From positions 5,873,001-5,937,000 of the forward strand of contig NC_134031.1 in assembly GCF_964204645.1 (NCBI RefSeq): DNA of 64,000 nt, in the 5' to 3' direction. Each line of letters begins with the position of its first letter. Positions within the stretch are counted from its first letter, which is position 1. This document shows positions 12,670 through 27,300 of this stretch, piece after piece. Source of the stretch: Tubulanus polymorphus. Lineage: Eukaryota > Nemertea > Palaeonemertea > Tubulaniformes > Tubulanidae. The notes under the pieces were generated by a model. The model was not told the origin of the DNA and searched no databases. It saw only the letters and a list, made by a program, of their open reading frames with translations. Position numbers and translations under genes: made by a program.

Positions 12670-13696
12670 CGTGTATATAATGTATCAATATATTCCGTTT
12701 GTCTGATAAATTATTCTCGTCGCCGATTCGGGTCGGTTAAATACTATAGAATCAAACCGCTTGCATCGAAACCGATACCGATAGTATCATAATGACTCCT
12801 TGTCTCATTGTTCAATTTGGGAAAATACTGTATCTATTTTTAAGCCGAACGGTTTTTTTCGCCTGTTGAAATACCCCGTCAGTCCTCGAGTTGTTTACAC
12901 GCTATACTTGTACTATTCTCACCGAATCGTTCGCTTTTGTTTCCCGGATCGGAGACAGCAACAGATATTATGAAAAATCGTTCACACCCACGGCAGATGA
13001 ATCATCCTGCATACCGATACCGTTGACAGCACGCGGGATTATAATTCCCGAGGACCAGTTCCCGACCCGCGTCTATCTCTATACACCCGAAAGGTTTTCT
13101 CTAATGTCCTTGTGTGTTTTTTTTTCTCGATGTTTTCGTCAAAATGCCGCTACAAAATGAAGTGATCTCACGACGGCTCTATCTCAGCTGTTAGTAATAT
13201 TTCAGCCCTCCGCGTATATCGAGAAAGAATTTATGAGTCACCCCAATGTTCGGTATGGACGGTTCCGGGAATATCTGAGGAGCAAAGAATCGTATTTCCC
13301 GTGTGGAGCTGATATCCGTGTGTACCTCTGACAGATACATATATTTCGTCCCAATTTCAGAATAATAATATCTAAGTGATTGTTATAACATGTTGGACTA
13401 TTGATCTTAGACTTTCCCCTGCTACTATGAAATTGGAGCGCAGCCAGTTACGCGTACTGTCACACTGCGATCGATAGGGAAACCCCAAGTTTGACGTCAT
13501 AGATTCTCCGTGGCGGGAACAGCAAACAAGCGTAGCATGAGAACGGATGAAAAATTGTCTACTTACGGTACTACAAAGGAAGGCGTGTTGGACACACCTG
13601 TGTTTGCACAAAGGAAGGACAAAGATTCAAGTTGCACACAATATATACACATGTACTTGTAGACATCCATTGTACAATGAGACGGAAAAAAATGAG
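12670..13696. other. Upstream region of orphan membrane-protein gene
   Basis: About 1 kb between the start codon at 12669 and the tRNA gene. It presumably contains the promoter and 5' UTR of the minus-strand gene. I see no clear TATA box, repeat or conserved open frame. Confidence 0.4.
13685..13693 (-). terminator. Pol III terminator of tRNA-Glu
   Basis: A T-run on the minus strand lies four to five bases after the tRNA discriminator base, the usual position and form of an RNA polymerase III stop signal. Confidence 0.8.
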
Positions 13697-13768
13697 TTCC
13701 CACACCGGGAATCGAACCCGGGCCGCCTGGGTGAAAGCCAGGAATCCTAACCACTAGACCATATGGGA
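13697..13768 (-). tRNA. tRNA-Glu (anticodon TTC)
   Basis: The minus strand reads TCCCATATGGTCTAGTGG at the 5' end. A 72-nt cloverleaf can be drawn: acceptor stem TCCCATA/TGTGGGA with one T-G wobble, A box TGGTCTAGTGG, anticodon arm CCTGG-CTTTCAC-CCAGG giving anticodon TTC, B box GGTTCGATTCC in the T arm, and discriminator A. There is no intron. Immediately downstream on the minus strand is a run of seven T (plus-strand A run at 13686-13692), the expected RNA polymerase III terminator. The sequence is very close to animal tRNA-Glu(TTC), so it is probably functional rather than a SINE remnant. Confidence 0.96.
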
Positions 13769-14579
13769 AGCTACTTTACCTCCGCATACGACTAGTTATT
13801 AAAAGTTACGGAGGATCGAAACTGACAAGAAAACTAAGGTCGTCGAATAGGGCACTTAAGTTTTATTTTTACCCGGTAAATAGAATTTAAGACGGTAATT
13901 ACTTAAAAAATTCAAAACGGAGGGATGCATGAAGAAACCTATTAAGGATTATAAGATTTTCAGGCATGGCACACGCTCGGATAGCGGGCATGGAAATCTT
14001 TAAAAAAAACCATGATTAAATCCAATTATACGTATCTCACAATTACCCGGTACATGGACGCCCATGCTCTCATCCACTGAAGTCCTAAAATCAAATTCGT
14101 TAGTACCCAGTATAAAATCTATTGAAATCATTGCATATATAACTTCTTGTTATAATCAATAAATTTGCTTCACCTCTTATAGCGCTTAAAGAAAGATCGG
14201 AAATTTCTAATAATCCTTTTTGGGCTGTTTGATGCTGGTTAAGCCTCGGGGTTAAAAAAATAGGAAAAATTTTTCCAGGAATAAAAAATGGAACATCATG
14301 TAATTTGCAAAAGTTACTAAAGCAGATTTTATTCAAGGTCTGACTATGTGGAGAAAAAAAACGACAAAGAACACTAACCACTAACTAACGAAATGTGCAA
14401 TAAACAACCACAAAATACTTCAATCGAATCGTTGGTAGGCCTACTGTACTTAGCATTTTCATTCCATGCCAATACGAATGCCATGGTATGGCATACCAGG
14501 TTTAAAATTCATTTTTTTTAATGTCGCCTCATCATCATCCAGTGAGTTCCGTGTCGGCTCTTATTTCCCGCTTTTTCAT

Positions 14580-14760
14580 ATAGCTACTGCGCTTGCGTAC
14601 AAAACCAATCATCTACGCATGCGTAACGTTCGCGGCGTGAGAAGATTCTTGTGAAGGTCGCGTGGACCCGGAAATGTTTTTAAATTTCAACAGTAAGAAA
14701 AATTAAATTTGTAAAATTTGGTTAGAATTTCTGCTGCTTGGAAGTCACAAAGAGGTTGCG
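14580..14760 (+). promoter_or_regulatory. Possible promoter of the CCDC150-like gene
   Basis: This is a local GC-rich island in AT-rich DNA, upstream of the first coding exon. It contains ccaatc (about 14605) and the palindromic tacgcatgcgta (about 14610-14624), which resembles an NRF1 site. The first coding exon is preceded by an acceptor at 15359-15360 (cgttttcag), implying an untranslated exon upstream. GT donors at about 14691 (acaGTAAGA) and 14759 (tgcGTAAGT) are candidates. This is inference only. Confidence 0.35.
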
Positions 14761-15381
14761 TAAGTAAGAAAAAGGCCTAGAAATAATTGATATTACCAGC
14801 AGTACGGCAAAATAAAATCGAAACTTGTTGTTGATAGCTGGAAATGAAAAAAGATACATCCTAATACATCCTACAAACAAAAACATAAAGTTATAGTAAG
14901 CAAGCTAAAACTGTAGTTAGCACTGGTTTTTAGCAGCTACTCCTACTAGGTACCATCCGCAAGAAAAGAAGTAGGATCAACACTCAAATTTTAGAATACC
15001 CTGGTACTCGACTTCTAGATGAATTAGGCAGATGTTTTCTTTTGCAAATGTGTTGAATGTGGCATTCCTGTTAACGCTATTTATTTTTCTAAAAATAGCT
15101 CGTTAGGCTAATTTACACTGAGGTATACGACTGAGGTAGACGAAAATTCAAGGAAAGTGTGGAGAACATTGGCAAAATTATGTTTACAGGAATAATACCG
15201 CATTGGCTGGCAAAGTATCCACTTCCATGACCATATCATATATTATTACCTACAATGGCAGTTGATATGAAAGGCAGCCCCTCAAAATCCCAGCATCTTA
15301 TATAGAACATAGCCTAAGGGTGTAAAGCATCCTCGAATAAGATATATACTTCGTTTTCAGAGTCGGCTCTGCGAAAGTAAA

Positions 15382-18300
15382 ATGGCTGCGAATTTTGATG
15401 AACTGCAGACGTCAGGAAGACAAACTATTCCGCCTCTGCCCCCGACGCAGAAATACCCGACCGAAGAAACAATTACGGTGTTACAGAATCGCTTGAAAGG
15501 CGCCGAACACAGTGTCCGATCTTTGTCCGATCAACTCGAAGAAATCGGTTTTCCGATGCACGATGTTCCACAAAGCGAAATTCCTCAAAAGCTGAGCCCG
15601 ATCAAAAATAAACCGGTAGGCCTAAGAGTGAATTTTTTGTGTCATTTTAATGAAAGATCTAGGTCCAGTTTCTTGTAAGAGTCAAACTCAAATTTTTGGT
15701 TTAGGCCTAGTCACTTTTGGTGGAACTACTTCATATTTGCAATGAGTTCAGCAACAATGCAAAATTAACTTTTTTAAGCATTTAGTCTTTCATGAAACTC
15801 GACCTGGAACTATCGATTCAACAGTCATAGCCATGGTTATAAATAGTTGATACTATTTCCAGAAACCCATACTATCAATTTAAACAACTGTTATTTTTGT
15901 TGTCTTACGATACGGGCGGAATCCTTGTTACAATAGTCAGAGCCATCACCAGAGGGATGCTTTCAATGTCTCCTTTTCAAAATTAGCTCATTTTCATATG
16001 CGCATATCTATAGCACGGGTTTGTCTAGGAATCTATGAAGTCCTGTTTGTACACTTTTGGCAGTAGCAAACACTTGAAGACCTGCAAATTTGTAGATATG
16101 ATATCTTCTTACCCACCTGTTTCTGGATGTCCGTTCATCTCATTTTGATAAATTATATTGTGGTACTTCATCATTGGTCTACAGTTTATACGGATATGAG
16201 TGTTTTATTCGAGGCCTGTACCGTATTTTTTTAAGGTCGTATCACCGTTAAAAGCCCGTTTTGCGGACCGCGACGTTCTCGTAGAGAACTACGAGCAGCT
16301 CGTTTCGCGAACTTGTCGTCTGGAGAGCACGATCGCGACGATCAAGCTGAACTTCTGCCAGTTACAAGCCGAACGCGATCTGACGCGTAAAGAACGTATG
16401 TCGGTGAACGAGAAGATCACCGTCGCGCTCGATATCTACGAAAAAGAAATGCAGAAGTTGAAATCGGCGCTTGATCTGGCCGGCGTCACGAACAAAGATC
16501 TGTTCGAATCGCGTAATTCGATCGAAAGCGAAATGCTAACGATGAAAGCGGAATTGATGAATCTCAAAAATGAAAAGGTAGAATATTAAGTGAAATTTTT
16601 AGCTGTAGAACTGTATTTTAAACTTATCAGTAATGTTAAGCATTTATCTAGTAAGATTGTTCATTAACCCTTTCAGTGATGACTAATAAATACCGGAAAT
16701 TGCTGAAGATAGGCTAATTTGAAAATTTTAAAAAGATTCCCCCCAGTTTGTTGTTTAACGGGCGTACTCTTACTGCATCTACACTGCGGTGCAGTGTAGG
16801 TCTATTGTTCGTTACTAATATTTCACTATGTCTGACAGGTGCTGCCATCTTTCGATTGAGATTAAAACTAATTACTAATAAACATCAATACACCGCAATG
16901 CAAATGCGGTGTAGGCCTACTAGCAAGGTCCATCACGGATACAACACTCTGCGGTTTGACTCGTAAATGATTGTAATCTTCAAACTTTTAATAAAGATGT
17001 GATTAAAGATATTTATCTTTTAATAAAGATAATGAAGACTGTGAGCCTTAAGTCTCAGATAAACTTGTACTGAAATAAAGTTACATTGTAACAAATGTGT
17101 AACTAAAAATTTGTTACCTAGAAGTTAAGTTTTAACTTTGAAATCAATAAAAGGTGCTATTATTTGATTTATTTTCTTTAGGGGACGTTTGATGAACGAA
17201 TTGATAGTTTACAAAACGGAAAAGAGAAATTAACGCGACAGGTCTCGGCGTTGAAGGAACAATTGAACAACGAAGAGAAATTCAGAATATCTCTGGAAGA
17301 ATCTCAGAAATCTCTTCTGGAAAGAGTTCAAACCGTCGAAGAGGAACGCGATAAAATCAATAATGAGGTACGTTGAAAACGGCTAATTCGAATTTCGAAC
17401 TGATCTCGAAATGCTCACATGGGAGTTCATACGAGTTCTACAATATGAACTAACTCAAAGTAGGGCTTATTCGAAGGCACTTTATGTAAAAAAGGCTGCA
17501 AAAACAAAGGCATGATTTGGTCGAAGTCAGGGAAAGAGCTAGTCAAATAAAAAAGGCCGCCCTGTTCTGGAAAAGGATATTTTCCCAGTTAGACTGGCAC
17601 TTACTGACTGAACAGTAAAAAAAACCTCAGAGCTTGTCCCGGTATCCACTCCTGATAAGCTGTACTTATAGATTTCTATTGTTCATATGCAATATGGATT
17701 AGGATGATTTAAAATTCAATTATCGCAGTGTAAATAATTTGGAAAATGTGCTGATCGAGGGTTAGGTTTTTCAACCTGAAAATGGTGGTCAATGATAATA
17801 AGGTGTAGGAATTCTTCCTCTTTCGATCTAATAGTCATTTTGGTAGCGTCGTTTCTGTAATGTTGAAATGAATCATACACAGGTGATCTGTTTGAGAAAT
17901 GAATGTACCGGATTCAAGAAGGAGAGCATTATCGCCAACGAAACTACTAAACGTGAAGCGCAACTACGAGAAAAGGCCGAACAGACCATGGTCGAAATAC
18001 TGAAAGATGCTAGTATGTATTATTCATAGATCTTCAGCCTTTCCAAAAGTTGTTGGTTAACCCAAAAATGTGAAATATGATAGGGTTGCTTTTGGAAGCA
18101 TTGTTTTGAATCCCACAGTGACAACACACACTTTTACATACCTTAGTAATCTATAAATAATGGTAATCTAGTCTGGTGAAAAAAAATCGCAATTGTCAGC
18201 AATAATCTGACTTATTAACAGCAAAAAAATTCATTAGTATAATACTGTTATTCTAGTTATCAATAGGCTATCCGAACACTTGCTTTGAAAGCAGTCAGTT

Positions 18301-21300
18301 AAACCTAACCAAATGAATAACAATCCCTATTTCAAGGGTCAATCCCTATTTCAAGATCATAAACCATCATAGGGTTCGTACACCTGGATTTCATGGAAAT
18401 TTGGGGTTTTTAGGGGCTTTTCCTGGAAAACTCCTGAAATTTCAGGACCTCGGTCATCCGAATATTTTCTAGATGTTTTTGTGGTCAGTCTAATTAACTA
18501 TTGTTTATTAATTCTTGCCCTTTTTGTTGATTTTAAACTTTATCCAGCCGATAAAAATGAAGAACTGAACACGCTGCAAAATGATAACAGAATGTTACTA
18601 TCGGAAGTCACGAAAATGAAGGGACTTTATCAGGAACTGAATAAACAGTTGGAAGAAATGCAGACAACTTTAGAAGAAAAACAGGTACAAATATGTAGGA
18701 GAAAAGAAATAAAGTTTTTCATATCCAGTCTCATTTGTTGCCTTACTGCCAAGGTATCAAATATCAAGTCCTCAATTCGGCTTTCTTGATGGTTCATGGC
18801 CACTGTGAACTACCTTCTCACTCCCTCTGAGGTTCTGAGGTACTCGGCATCTGAAATACTCTAAATCCTGATCATCTTTGATTCCTATCTATGGTTAACA
18901 GGCTTACATCTGCCATTGATCTTGACACTTTAAAGCGAGCTGAAAAACATATTTGTTTGGGATTCTGTCGTAAATGATTCACTTGGTGGGTTACGTCTGC
19001 CTAAGGTTGAATGAAATCTGCTTCCTGGACCCGCCTGCAAAATAATACCTAATCACTTAGGTATGGCATAGAAGGTGTATTCTATTATTTTACTTTCTCC
19101 AATTTCAAATTTTTTGTAGGCGACATTCGTGAAATTAGATACCGAAAATAAAACCTTACAAGAAGCGTTGAAAGGATCGTCGGAACAAACTGGAAAACTC
19201 GTGCGAGATTACGAAAACAGACTGACCGTAAGAAAAAAGCCGCCGCAGCGAATAAAAGTCCAGTTTACTGGTAGTTATTTATATATTAACCCTTTTCGTA
19301 TTTAGGAAGAAAGAGAAAAATTTCTGCAAGAATTCGACAAACAAGGAAGAGTGATTGAATTGACCGAAAAACTGCGACATTTGACGAAAGACAAGCAACT
19401 TGTGGAGCAGAGAAAGTAAGTCGAGTTCAAATTTGGCTTTAACCCTTTCAGTGATGGATTTGAGGTGTATTGATTTAATAAGTAATTAGTAATTATCTCT
19501 CTTGAAAAATGGCAGCACCCGTCAAACATAGTGAAATACTAGTAACTAACGATACACCGCGCCGCAGTGTAGACGCACTATAGTGGTATTCCCGTTATTC
19601 AACACACTAGGGTGGAATTTTTCAAAATTTTCAAATTATCTCCAGCACTATAGGGTATTGATTAGTCAGCACTGAAAGGGTTAAAGAATTATCAAACGAA
19701 ACTTCATGGAGGGGCGAGTTGCATATTCAAGGTTTTAAGACATAAGACCGGTCTAAGCCCATGTTAGCAAATCCCTTATAGGTTTCAAATGTTTCTGGTT
19801 TCCAATTTCCTAGGGTTTCAATTAATTGTCGTGGTTGTTTCCAATGAAGACCCTAGCGACGTCTATCGGATGTCAGCAGACGACGGCGTATGAATACGTT
19901 CGAAACCCTCAAGTGATGGGCGTTGATATGAACCATGAACATGTATGTCTTAAAAACATACCCCCGTAAACATACGCCCAAAACCTTTAATGGTTTAAGA
20001 CCCGGTCGTAAGATTTAGGACTCGTTATGTTTTATGCTATATTTCACCGAGATGCGGCGTTCTTGCGAAGTCCATAACAAATGTATACACCGCACTGGAG
20101 TGTAGATGCACCGTAGATGAGACCAGTCCTCATACCCTAGACCCGTTTTACTTTTGCAATATTTCAGTGAACAGTTGAAGAATCAACTCGATGAATTGAG
20201 AGCGAAGATCGACGAGAACGGAGCAGAATTCACGAAATCGCAACGAAACGCGACCGATGAATTAACTCAACTTAAACAACAAATCGAATTGATGGAAAAC
20301 GAGAAAATACGAGCGTTGCAGAGTAAAGATGAATTGTTAGATGAGGTAGGCCCTACAGTGAATATGCGAATCAATGCCAGTATCAGTCTACAGTCCCACA
20401 CGACTGACATTTTCCGATTTCCTGAGTTAGGGCCTTATTTAACAGATTGACTGTACCCGGTAAATTAAATCCTGGAAATGAGTTATTGTCATGGTTTAGA
20501 TTTTTGTTACCACAATCTCCTCCCGGAATCTCCTTAAAAGAACCACAAAATCTGAAATAAAGCAAATATCATTCGGGTCAGAATTTTATGTCTGGTAAAT
20601 CGTTATATCCGAGTTCATTTCACTTACCTGGAAACAGGGAAAAGTCAGGGAATTTTCTTTTCTTTAAAAAGTCAGGAAATTTTGTAAAAAAAAATTAGGG
20701 GGAAAGTCGGAGAAATTTGTTGCGATTGCTAGATTGGGCTTAAATCAAGCTGTTATTTCCATTTATGTCTTACGTAATTGTTTGTTTATTGATCGGATGA
20801 AAAGCAAATCAAGTCATGGAAAACATCGTCTATGTCAGGGAATAGTCAGGGAAAGAGTGAGTCAAATAAAAGTGGCCACCCTGTTCATTTATCGTTCTTT
20901 ATCTACCATCAAGGAAGGCATTAGCCCTATATACAGACAGCCTCTTAGTAGTAGTGGTAGTTGTGCTTCTTTGTTAACCCTTTCAGTGCGTCTACACCAC
21001 AGTGCGGTGTACGAATCAGTGATGGATTTTGCTAGTACACCACACTGCGGTGTATTGATTTAATCAGTAATTACTAATTATCTCTCTTGAAAGATGGCAG
21101 CACCTGTCAAACAAAGTGAAATACTAGTAACTAACGATACACTGCACCGCAGTGTAGACGCACTATAGTGGTATTCCAGTTGTTCAACACACTAGGGTGG
21201 AATTTTTCAGAATTTTCAAATTATCGTCAGCACTATAGGGTATTAATTAGTCAGCACTGAAAGGGTTAAAGAGATTTTCATTTTTAAACTACCCAGATCC

Positions 21301-24300
21301 CTTAATGTATAGATACATCATCTCGTTATAGGTGAATAAAACGGTTGAAGATAAGTCCGAACAATACTCGCAGTTAGAGAACGAGCTACTGCAAGCGCGA
21401 ACCGAAATCAAAGCAATTACTTCATCTAAAATGCAGCTGGAAGAAGAGTATAAACGTTTGGAAGCACGTCTGCTGACCGTCGAACAACAAGCTGTAAGTC
21501 ATCTCTGGAGAATTTTTAAATGAAATGAGTTCCCTAGTCTGGCAGTCAGATGTAATATGATATATTTATTTGTAATACATCTTTTTGCCATATTCAACAT
21601 TTACAACAAGAAATTATTATTTCAACAATATGCGCACAATATATATGACTGGATATACTAAAAGCCATATTGGCTGTGAGCCCCTGAGGGGGACAGTATA
21701 CCCAGGAATAAACATAAGAAGTGTGTAATAAAAAGAAGTGCGTAGCTTTGTTACCTCTGATAGAAATTTTCTTCATATGTGCATAATAAACACACTATTT
21801 TTAAGTCTACTCATTGAGATTTTAGAGCTTCGTTGAGTAAGATAAAGTAATTCGACCCATTGTTAGCTTTTCTTCAAATTATGTACTGTTCGTACTAAAT
21901 ACTGGTACCAGTAGTAAACTACTTGCCTTGGTGGTTGAGATTTTATGGTTTCCACTAAATCCGCAAGATTTCTTTTGAGCTCGTGCTCTTTGTATTGCGC
22001 ACCAATTTGCTGGTCTTTAAGCCTGGAACAGACTGGGTGAATATCATGGACAAAGATACGTAATGAATCATGTGATCATTTGATCGACGAATCAGTCTTC
22101 GCTCCAAACTCGCCTAAATGTCTCAACTTGGTCTCAGGGACCCAGTTGCACAGTCGTGAGTTTAGTCCAAAAGTGGTCTTAAATCTTAAGACTGGTCTTA
22201 AGTTGTTAAATCGGCTATAGAACTAAGTTGGTTTTAGACTGGCCTTAAGTCAAAGCCCGACTGCAACTGACCCCAGAATTCAATGGTAGGCAAGACTTTC
22301 TCGTTGAAACTTATCGTTTTTATTCGTCAGGGTAAACACAAACAAGTAGACATAGCGTTTACCGAAATGATGGAGCAGAAGAATCGTCTGGCCTACGACA
22401 AAGGTCGCCTGGAAACGCGAGTCGATCAGTTACAGGCCGAAATTCAAACGCTTTCATTCAAACAAAACGATTTCGTACAATTACAAAAAACAAAAGACGC
22501 CATCGAAACAAAATTCGAAAAGGTAACATATTTTCAGAACGACTCATGACTCGATTTCATGGTTTTAGGAGTTCGGCTCGATTCATTCCGTTCTGTTTCT
22601 AATTCAGGCGCAGGATGAGTTACGTAAAAGTCAGATGCAGACGCAGAAATTGGAATCGCAGCTGAAACAAAGTCATTCGAGCGGCGAGATGAAAGAGAGA
22701 GATTTCGCGTTGGCGTTACAGTCGCGAGACGACGCGATTAAGCAAATAAATCATTTACAGCATCAGTTACAAACGGCGGAAGATCGAGAGAAAAACAAGG
22801 TAAACTTGTGTCTGTTGACCTTATAAGACTACTCTACTTTAAACTTTATTACTGTAGACCACACCTTACTCGGTACTGGTCAACTCCGTAAACAGCTCAC
22901 AGGGTTCTTTGTTTTATCTTAAAGTACAGATTGGCCTAGTTATCTATTTGATTGGTAGATTTTGTTCCATTTGTTTCGATTTGGTGTCCGTTACAAACCC
23001 ACCACATCTGCGGGAGTGAAACAGGGGGTTTACTGATCAGGGAATTCTAGATTCATTTTTCCCTGCGCGAGAAAGCAGGGAGGGGATTTTGACTTGTTTC
23101 CTGGAAAATCATGAGAAAGTCTGGGATTTTGAAATTTTGAGGTCTTGTTGTTCTTGCTGGTACAAAAAACTTCTTCAGAAGAAAAAGTACCGAGAAATTC
23201 TTATAATCTAATTACGGAATTTTCGATCAAGGGTCAGGGAAATATCAGGAATTATTTGATTCCCCAATCTGTAAAAATCCTAGGCTCAAGTCAGTAATTC
23301 TTTCGTAGATGTATTTGGAAAAGTCGCATGAATGCAATGATTTATTGTTTCCGTTTGCATTAATGACTTGCGATATTTCTGATATTTGTGCAGATACAAA
23401 ATTTGACTAAGTCATTAGAACTGGCTCAAGATGATGGACAGAAAATCGCGTCGACGCTCGAATCGGTCATGTGTTCTCATAGTAAACTACAATCAAGCGT
23501 CGAAAAATTACAAACGCAACTTGGTCAGAAAGATTCCGAAATTGCTCAGCTCAAATTTGACAGGTAACACGCAATAGCTGGCTTTTGCTGGTTTCGAACG
23601 CAGTTGGGGCTTATTATAATAATTGATGATAATTTCATTTGACTACATTATAAGATAAGGTTGCTTTTACAATTCAAGCCTTTAGGGCTCTACTTACAAA
23701 TTGCAAGACACTGAACCCAAGTGAAATAGATACATGTACATCCAAGGAGGGTGCAATAGAGACAAGAAGGAAATGGCTTGCGACCGTTTCGAAACAATGC
23801 ATGTCTATCACTTAGTTCGGGGTATCGTTTATAATATCAGGGGACAGAATCAATCGTCGTTGACGCAGATGAGAAAACAGTTTGAAGATTTGCAGAAGAA
23901 ATACTCGGACATCGAGACAATGGAATCAAGAGAAGTACGTTAAAATCGATATATTAGATATTTACTTCAAGAGTGGTACGAGTGGCAGGGGAGAAAAGGG
24001 AAATCATGTCGCCCCTCCCATAAGTAATGGCAGCTTCCATTCTCAAACCATATCTACATTTAAACTTCCAAAACTCTCCATGGCTCAGTGCTGTTCAGTG
24101 CAGGAGAAAGGAAATACAAAAATACTGAATCATGTTTGATGTTGGAAATATCCTTGGGCCAGATGCTCAAAAGTTGGTTAGAGTTAACCAGTGGATAGTT
24201 GACATAGTGACAATTAAAAGTTCATTGTTACTATGGTATTTATTCGCTGGTTATGTTTAACCAACTTTTGTTTCTCGTTTCGCGTATACTAACGTGACAC

Positions 24301-27300
24301 AGGTAAACTCTCGACAACATGTTTCTGTCTCCTATTTCCGTGTTTCCCTGCATAGTCATCCTCGCTTGCCATGGTTTGATTGCTTTCCGCTGAAGCTCTA
24401 AAGATATATCTAAACTCATTCATGAATTTCACACATGAATCTTAATTCGGGGGGACTGTCGGACAATCTCCAGTCCACTTTTGACGATAAAAGACATCGT
24501 GAATCCTACATTACAGATCGGTCCACTGAGGGACGCTCTGGAACAAGCTCGACAAGATAACACTAAGATGGCCGGTACTTTAGAGAGTTTACTGCAAACG
24601 AATGACCAGCTGCGATCGTCTGTCGACCATCTGCATGATGATTTGGAGCAGAAAACCTACCTCATGGAGCAGTTTAAAACTTCACGGTAGCTACAAACGT
24701 AGAAAACTTGAGTGAAGTTAAATATTTTGCTATATTTCGGTTTCAAATGGTAAATTTTTTCTGTATTCGTAGAGAGCAATTAGAAAATGAGAACAAACGA
24801 GAAATTCAGCAATACGAGGAAAGATTGACGAATCTGAAAGAGCGCTTGGAGAAAGATCGCAAAGAATCGTTGAAAAAGAGTTCGAAAGAGCTGAACGATG
24901 TGAGTCGAGTTGAAACTTTCTTCGAATATCTCGACCTACAAATCCAATTTATCCATAGTGGGATGAATCGAATAGGAGAATAATGAATGCCACTTGCTTT
25001 TTCCGCAATCAACAGAATCCTGATTGAAAGTGGCCATAAGCTCTTTGGCATGCAGAGATAAGTGGGCAGCTCGATGGGTTGTTACGGATGGGTCATACTT
25101 GGCTGCTCGCTAAGCCGTGATCACACAGATTTGATTCGGATCAGACCTGAATCAAATTTGGCTAGTCCCTAATTTAGAGAGCACATTCACCACACGTAAA
25201 CTACTCACTCGATACTAAACAATGCCGTGACGGGTCCATTTGGCACCCGAGTGAACAGTTTGTCTGTGCAAAAAAACATTTGCGTGATCACGGCTCAGGT
25301 GTATTAAGGCAAACGGACGGCACAGATAAACAGATAAAAGCTGATCTTCTGTACATCTCTGAGTACATGTCCATCATAATGGGCATTATAAGTATTTCAA
25401 ATTGTATGAATTTGTACCAGTGACCGTTGAATTCGAATTTTCAGATGAAACGTCAAAATGAAAGTTTAACGACGAAAAACGGAGAACTATCGAGGACGAA
25501 CACCGACCTACGACACAGACTCACCGAACTGGAATACCAGATCAAAGATCTCAAAGTGAAACTCGGGGCACAACGAGCCCAAATCGAGACGGGAATCAAA
25601 ACGAAAAAACAATACGACGAACTAGTTCAAAAATTTCAGGTAAGTGTGGAAGAATGGTAGAAGACATTGGGCGCTCTCTCAGCTTCCAAAAAAAGATAAT
25701 ACCTGTTATTATTTGGATTGTTTTTATGACATGTTAATGAGGAGTGGTTCGGGCCTTTTAATGGGATGCCAGGTCATGGTCAAGCCCAACATAATACTGT
25801 AGTGTCCCTGACATTTATCTTTATTGCCTTTAGCCCCCTAGGAGAGAGGCAATGAATTGTGTTAGTACGCCGCTGATCGCTAGTTGTAGCAATCCGGATG
25901 TTTCTTCTCCCCAGGGAGACATGAAATAGACTCAGTAAGAGGAATCGGCTAGTTAATGATACAAGTGCCACCTCCTAGCGAGTGATGACTGATTTAGACT
26001 AGGGATGATAACACAAATGTATCTAACTAATCGTATTCATTGTCTGATTGGCACTCGGAATACTCTTGAATTATCATGACATTGAAATTTAAAGTTTTAT
26101 ATATGCTTTATTTATAGAAAGTTCATGTCGATCTGGATAATTTGGACAAGGCCAAAGATACATATGTGCGAAAAAATCAAGAACAGGTTACTATTTCAGC
26201 TTATTCGCGATGTTGTAATTATTAATGTCGTTGCTTGAAATTCGTTGACAAATTTCCTCAATTTCAGGCGAAGACTATCGAGAACTTTTTATCGGAAATA
26301 ACGATGCTTCGAGCAGAACTGAGCACGCTGTCGCGGACAGCCGTGGAAACCGGGTCGCTGCTGCAGCAGAACGAACGGGAACTAGAGCTGGAACGTCGCG
26401 AAAACGAGGACCTCGCGAGAAAGCTGCAGAGTTCGAAACATCGCGAAATCGAATTACAAAAGCTCAGCAAACAGATGGAAGCCAAGTTACATCAAGCCGG
26501 ACAAGAATCGAACAAGGTAGATAGAAATCGTATGGAATCGAGGTTTTCCGAACAGAAAACATTCATTAGTTTTAGGAATTTAATTCTTAGTACAAAGAAT
26601 TCTTCATGTTGCAATTCCGCATTCGCATTTTTCAGATTTTAAACAGCGTTCAAGATGCGCAGGATTGGTTTAAAACAAAGTTCTATAATCTACAACACGA
26701 ACTAGACAAATCCAGGTACGATTTTCAGGGCAGGTTTTGCGAATTAAAATAATCGCGATTCATACCTGAACAACGGTTTGAATTTCATCGGTCCAATTTG
26801 TAAAATTTCTAGACAAGCTCACGATGAACTGGAAAAGAAAACCATCAAACAGAAAATCGAGATATTTCACGAGAAAGATAAAGCGAAAGAAGTCGCCGAA
26901 AAGGCTCGAGAAATGCTACGGGTAGGTTTTAAGAAAAAGTTCATTTAAAAAGAGGCGTAATAGGTTCACTTATGTACAAACAACAACTCCTTGATTCATT
27001 AAAGATTCCTTCTAAACAGGAAATGCTTTTAAAGGTGCCTGAAACTCCTTTAATTTGAGAAATACGTACCGGTAATTAGGAATGTTAGTCGCTGTACAGT
27101 AAACTAAGTCTAAATCGGTACACTTGGACGAGAATTTTTATCGAATTAGAAACTGAATTCAGGTAATGTGTAGGATAAGAATTTGCTTACAATATAAAAC
27201 CACTGATTTAATGGTTTACCGAGATGTACAGTACCGTCTTGTAATTGGGATATGAAAGTGGTACGGACGCTTCCTTGAAATTTTCCCCTCTGGAAAGACT

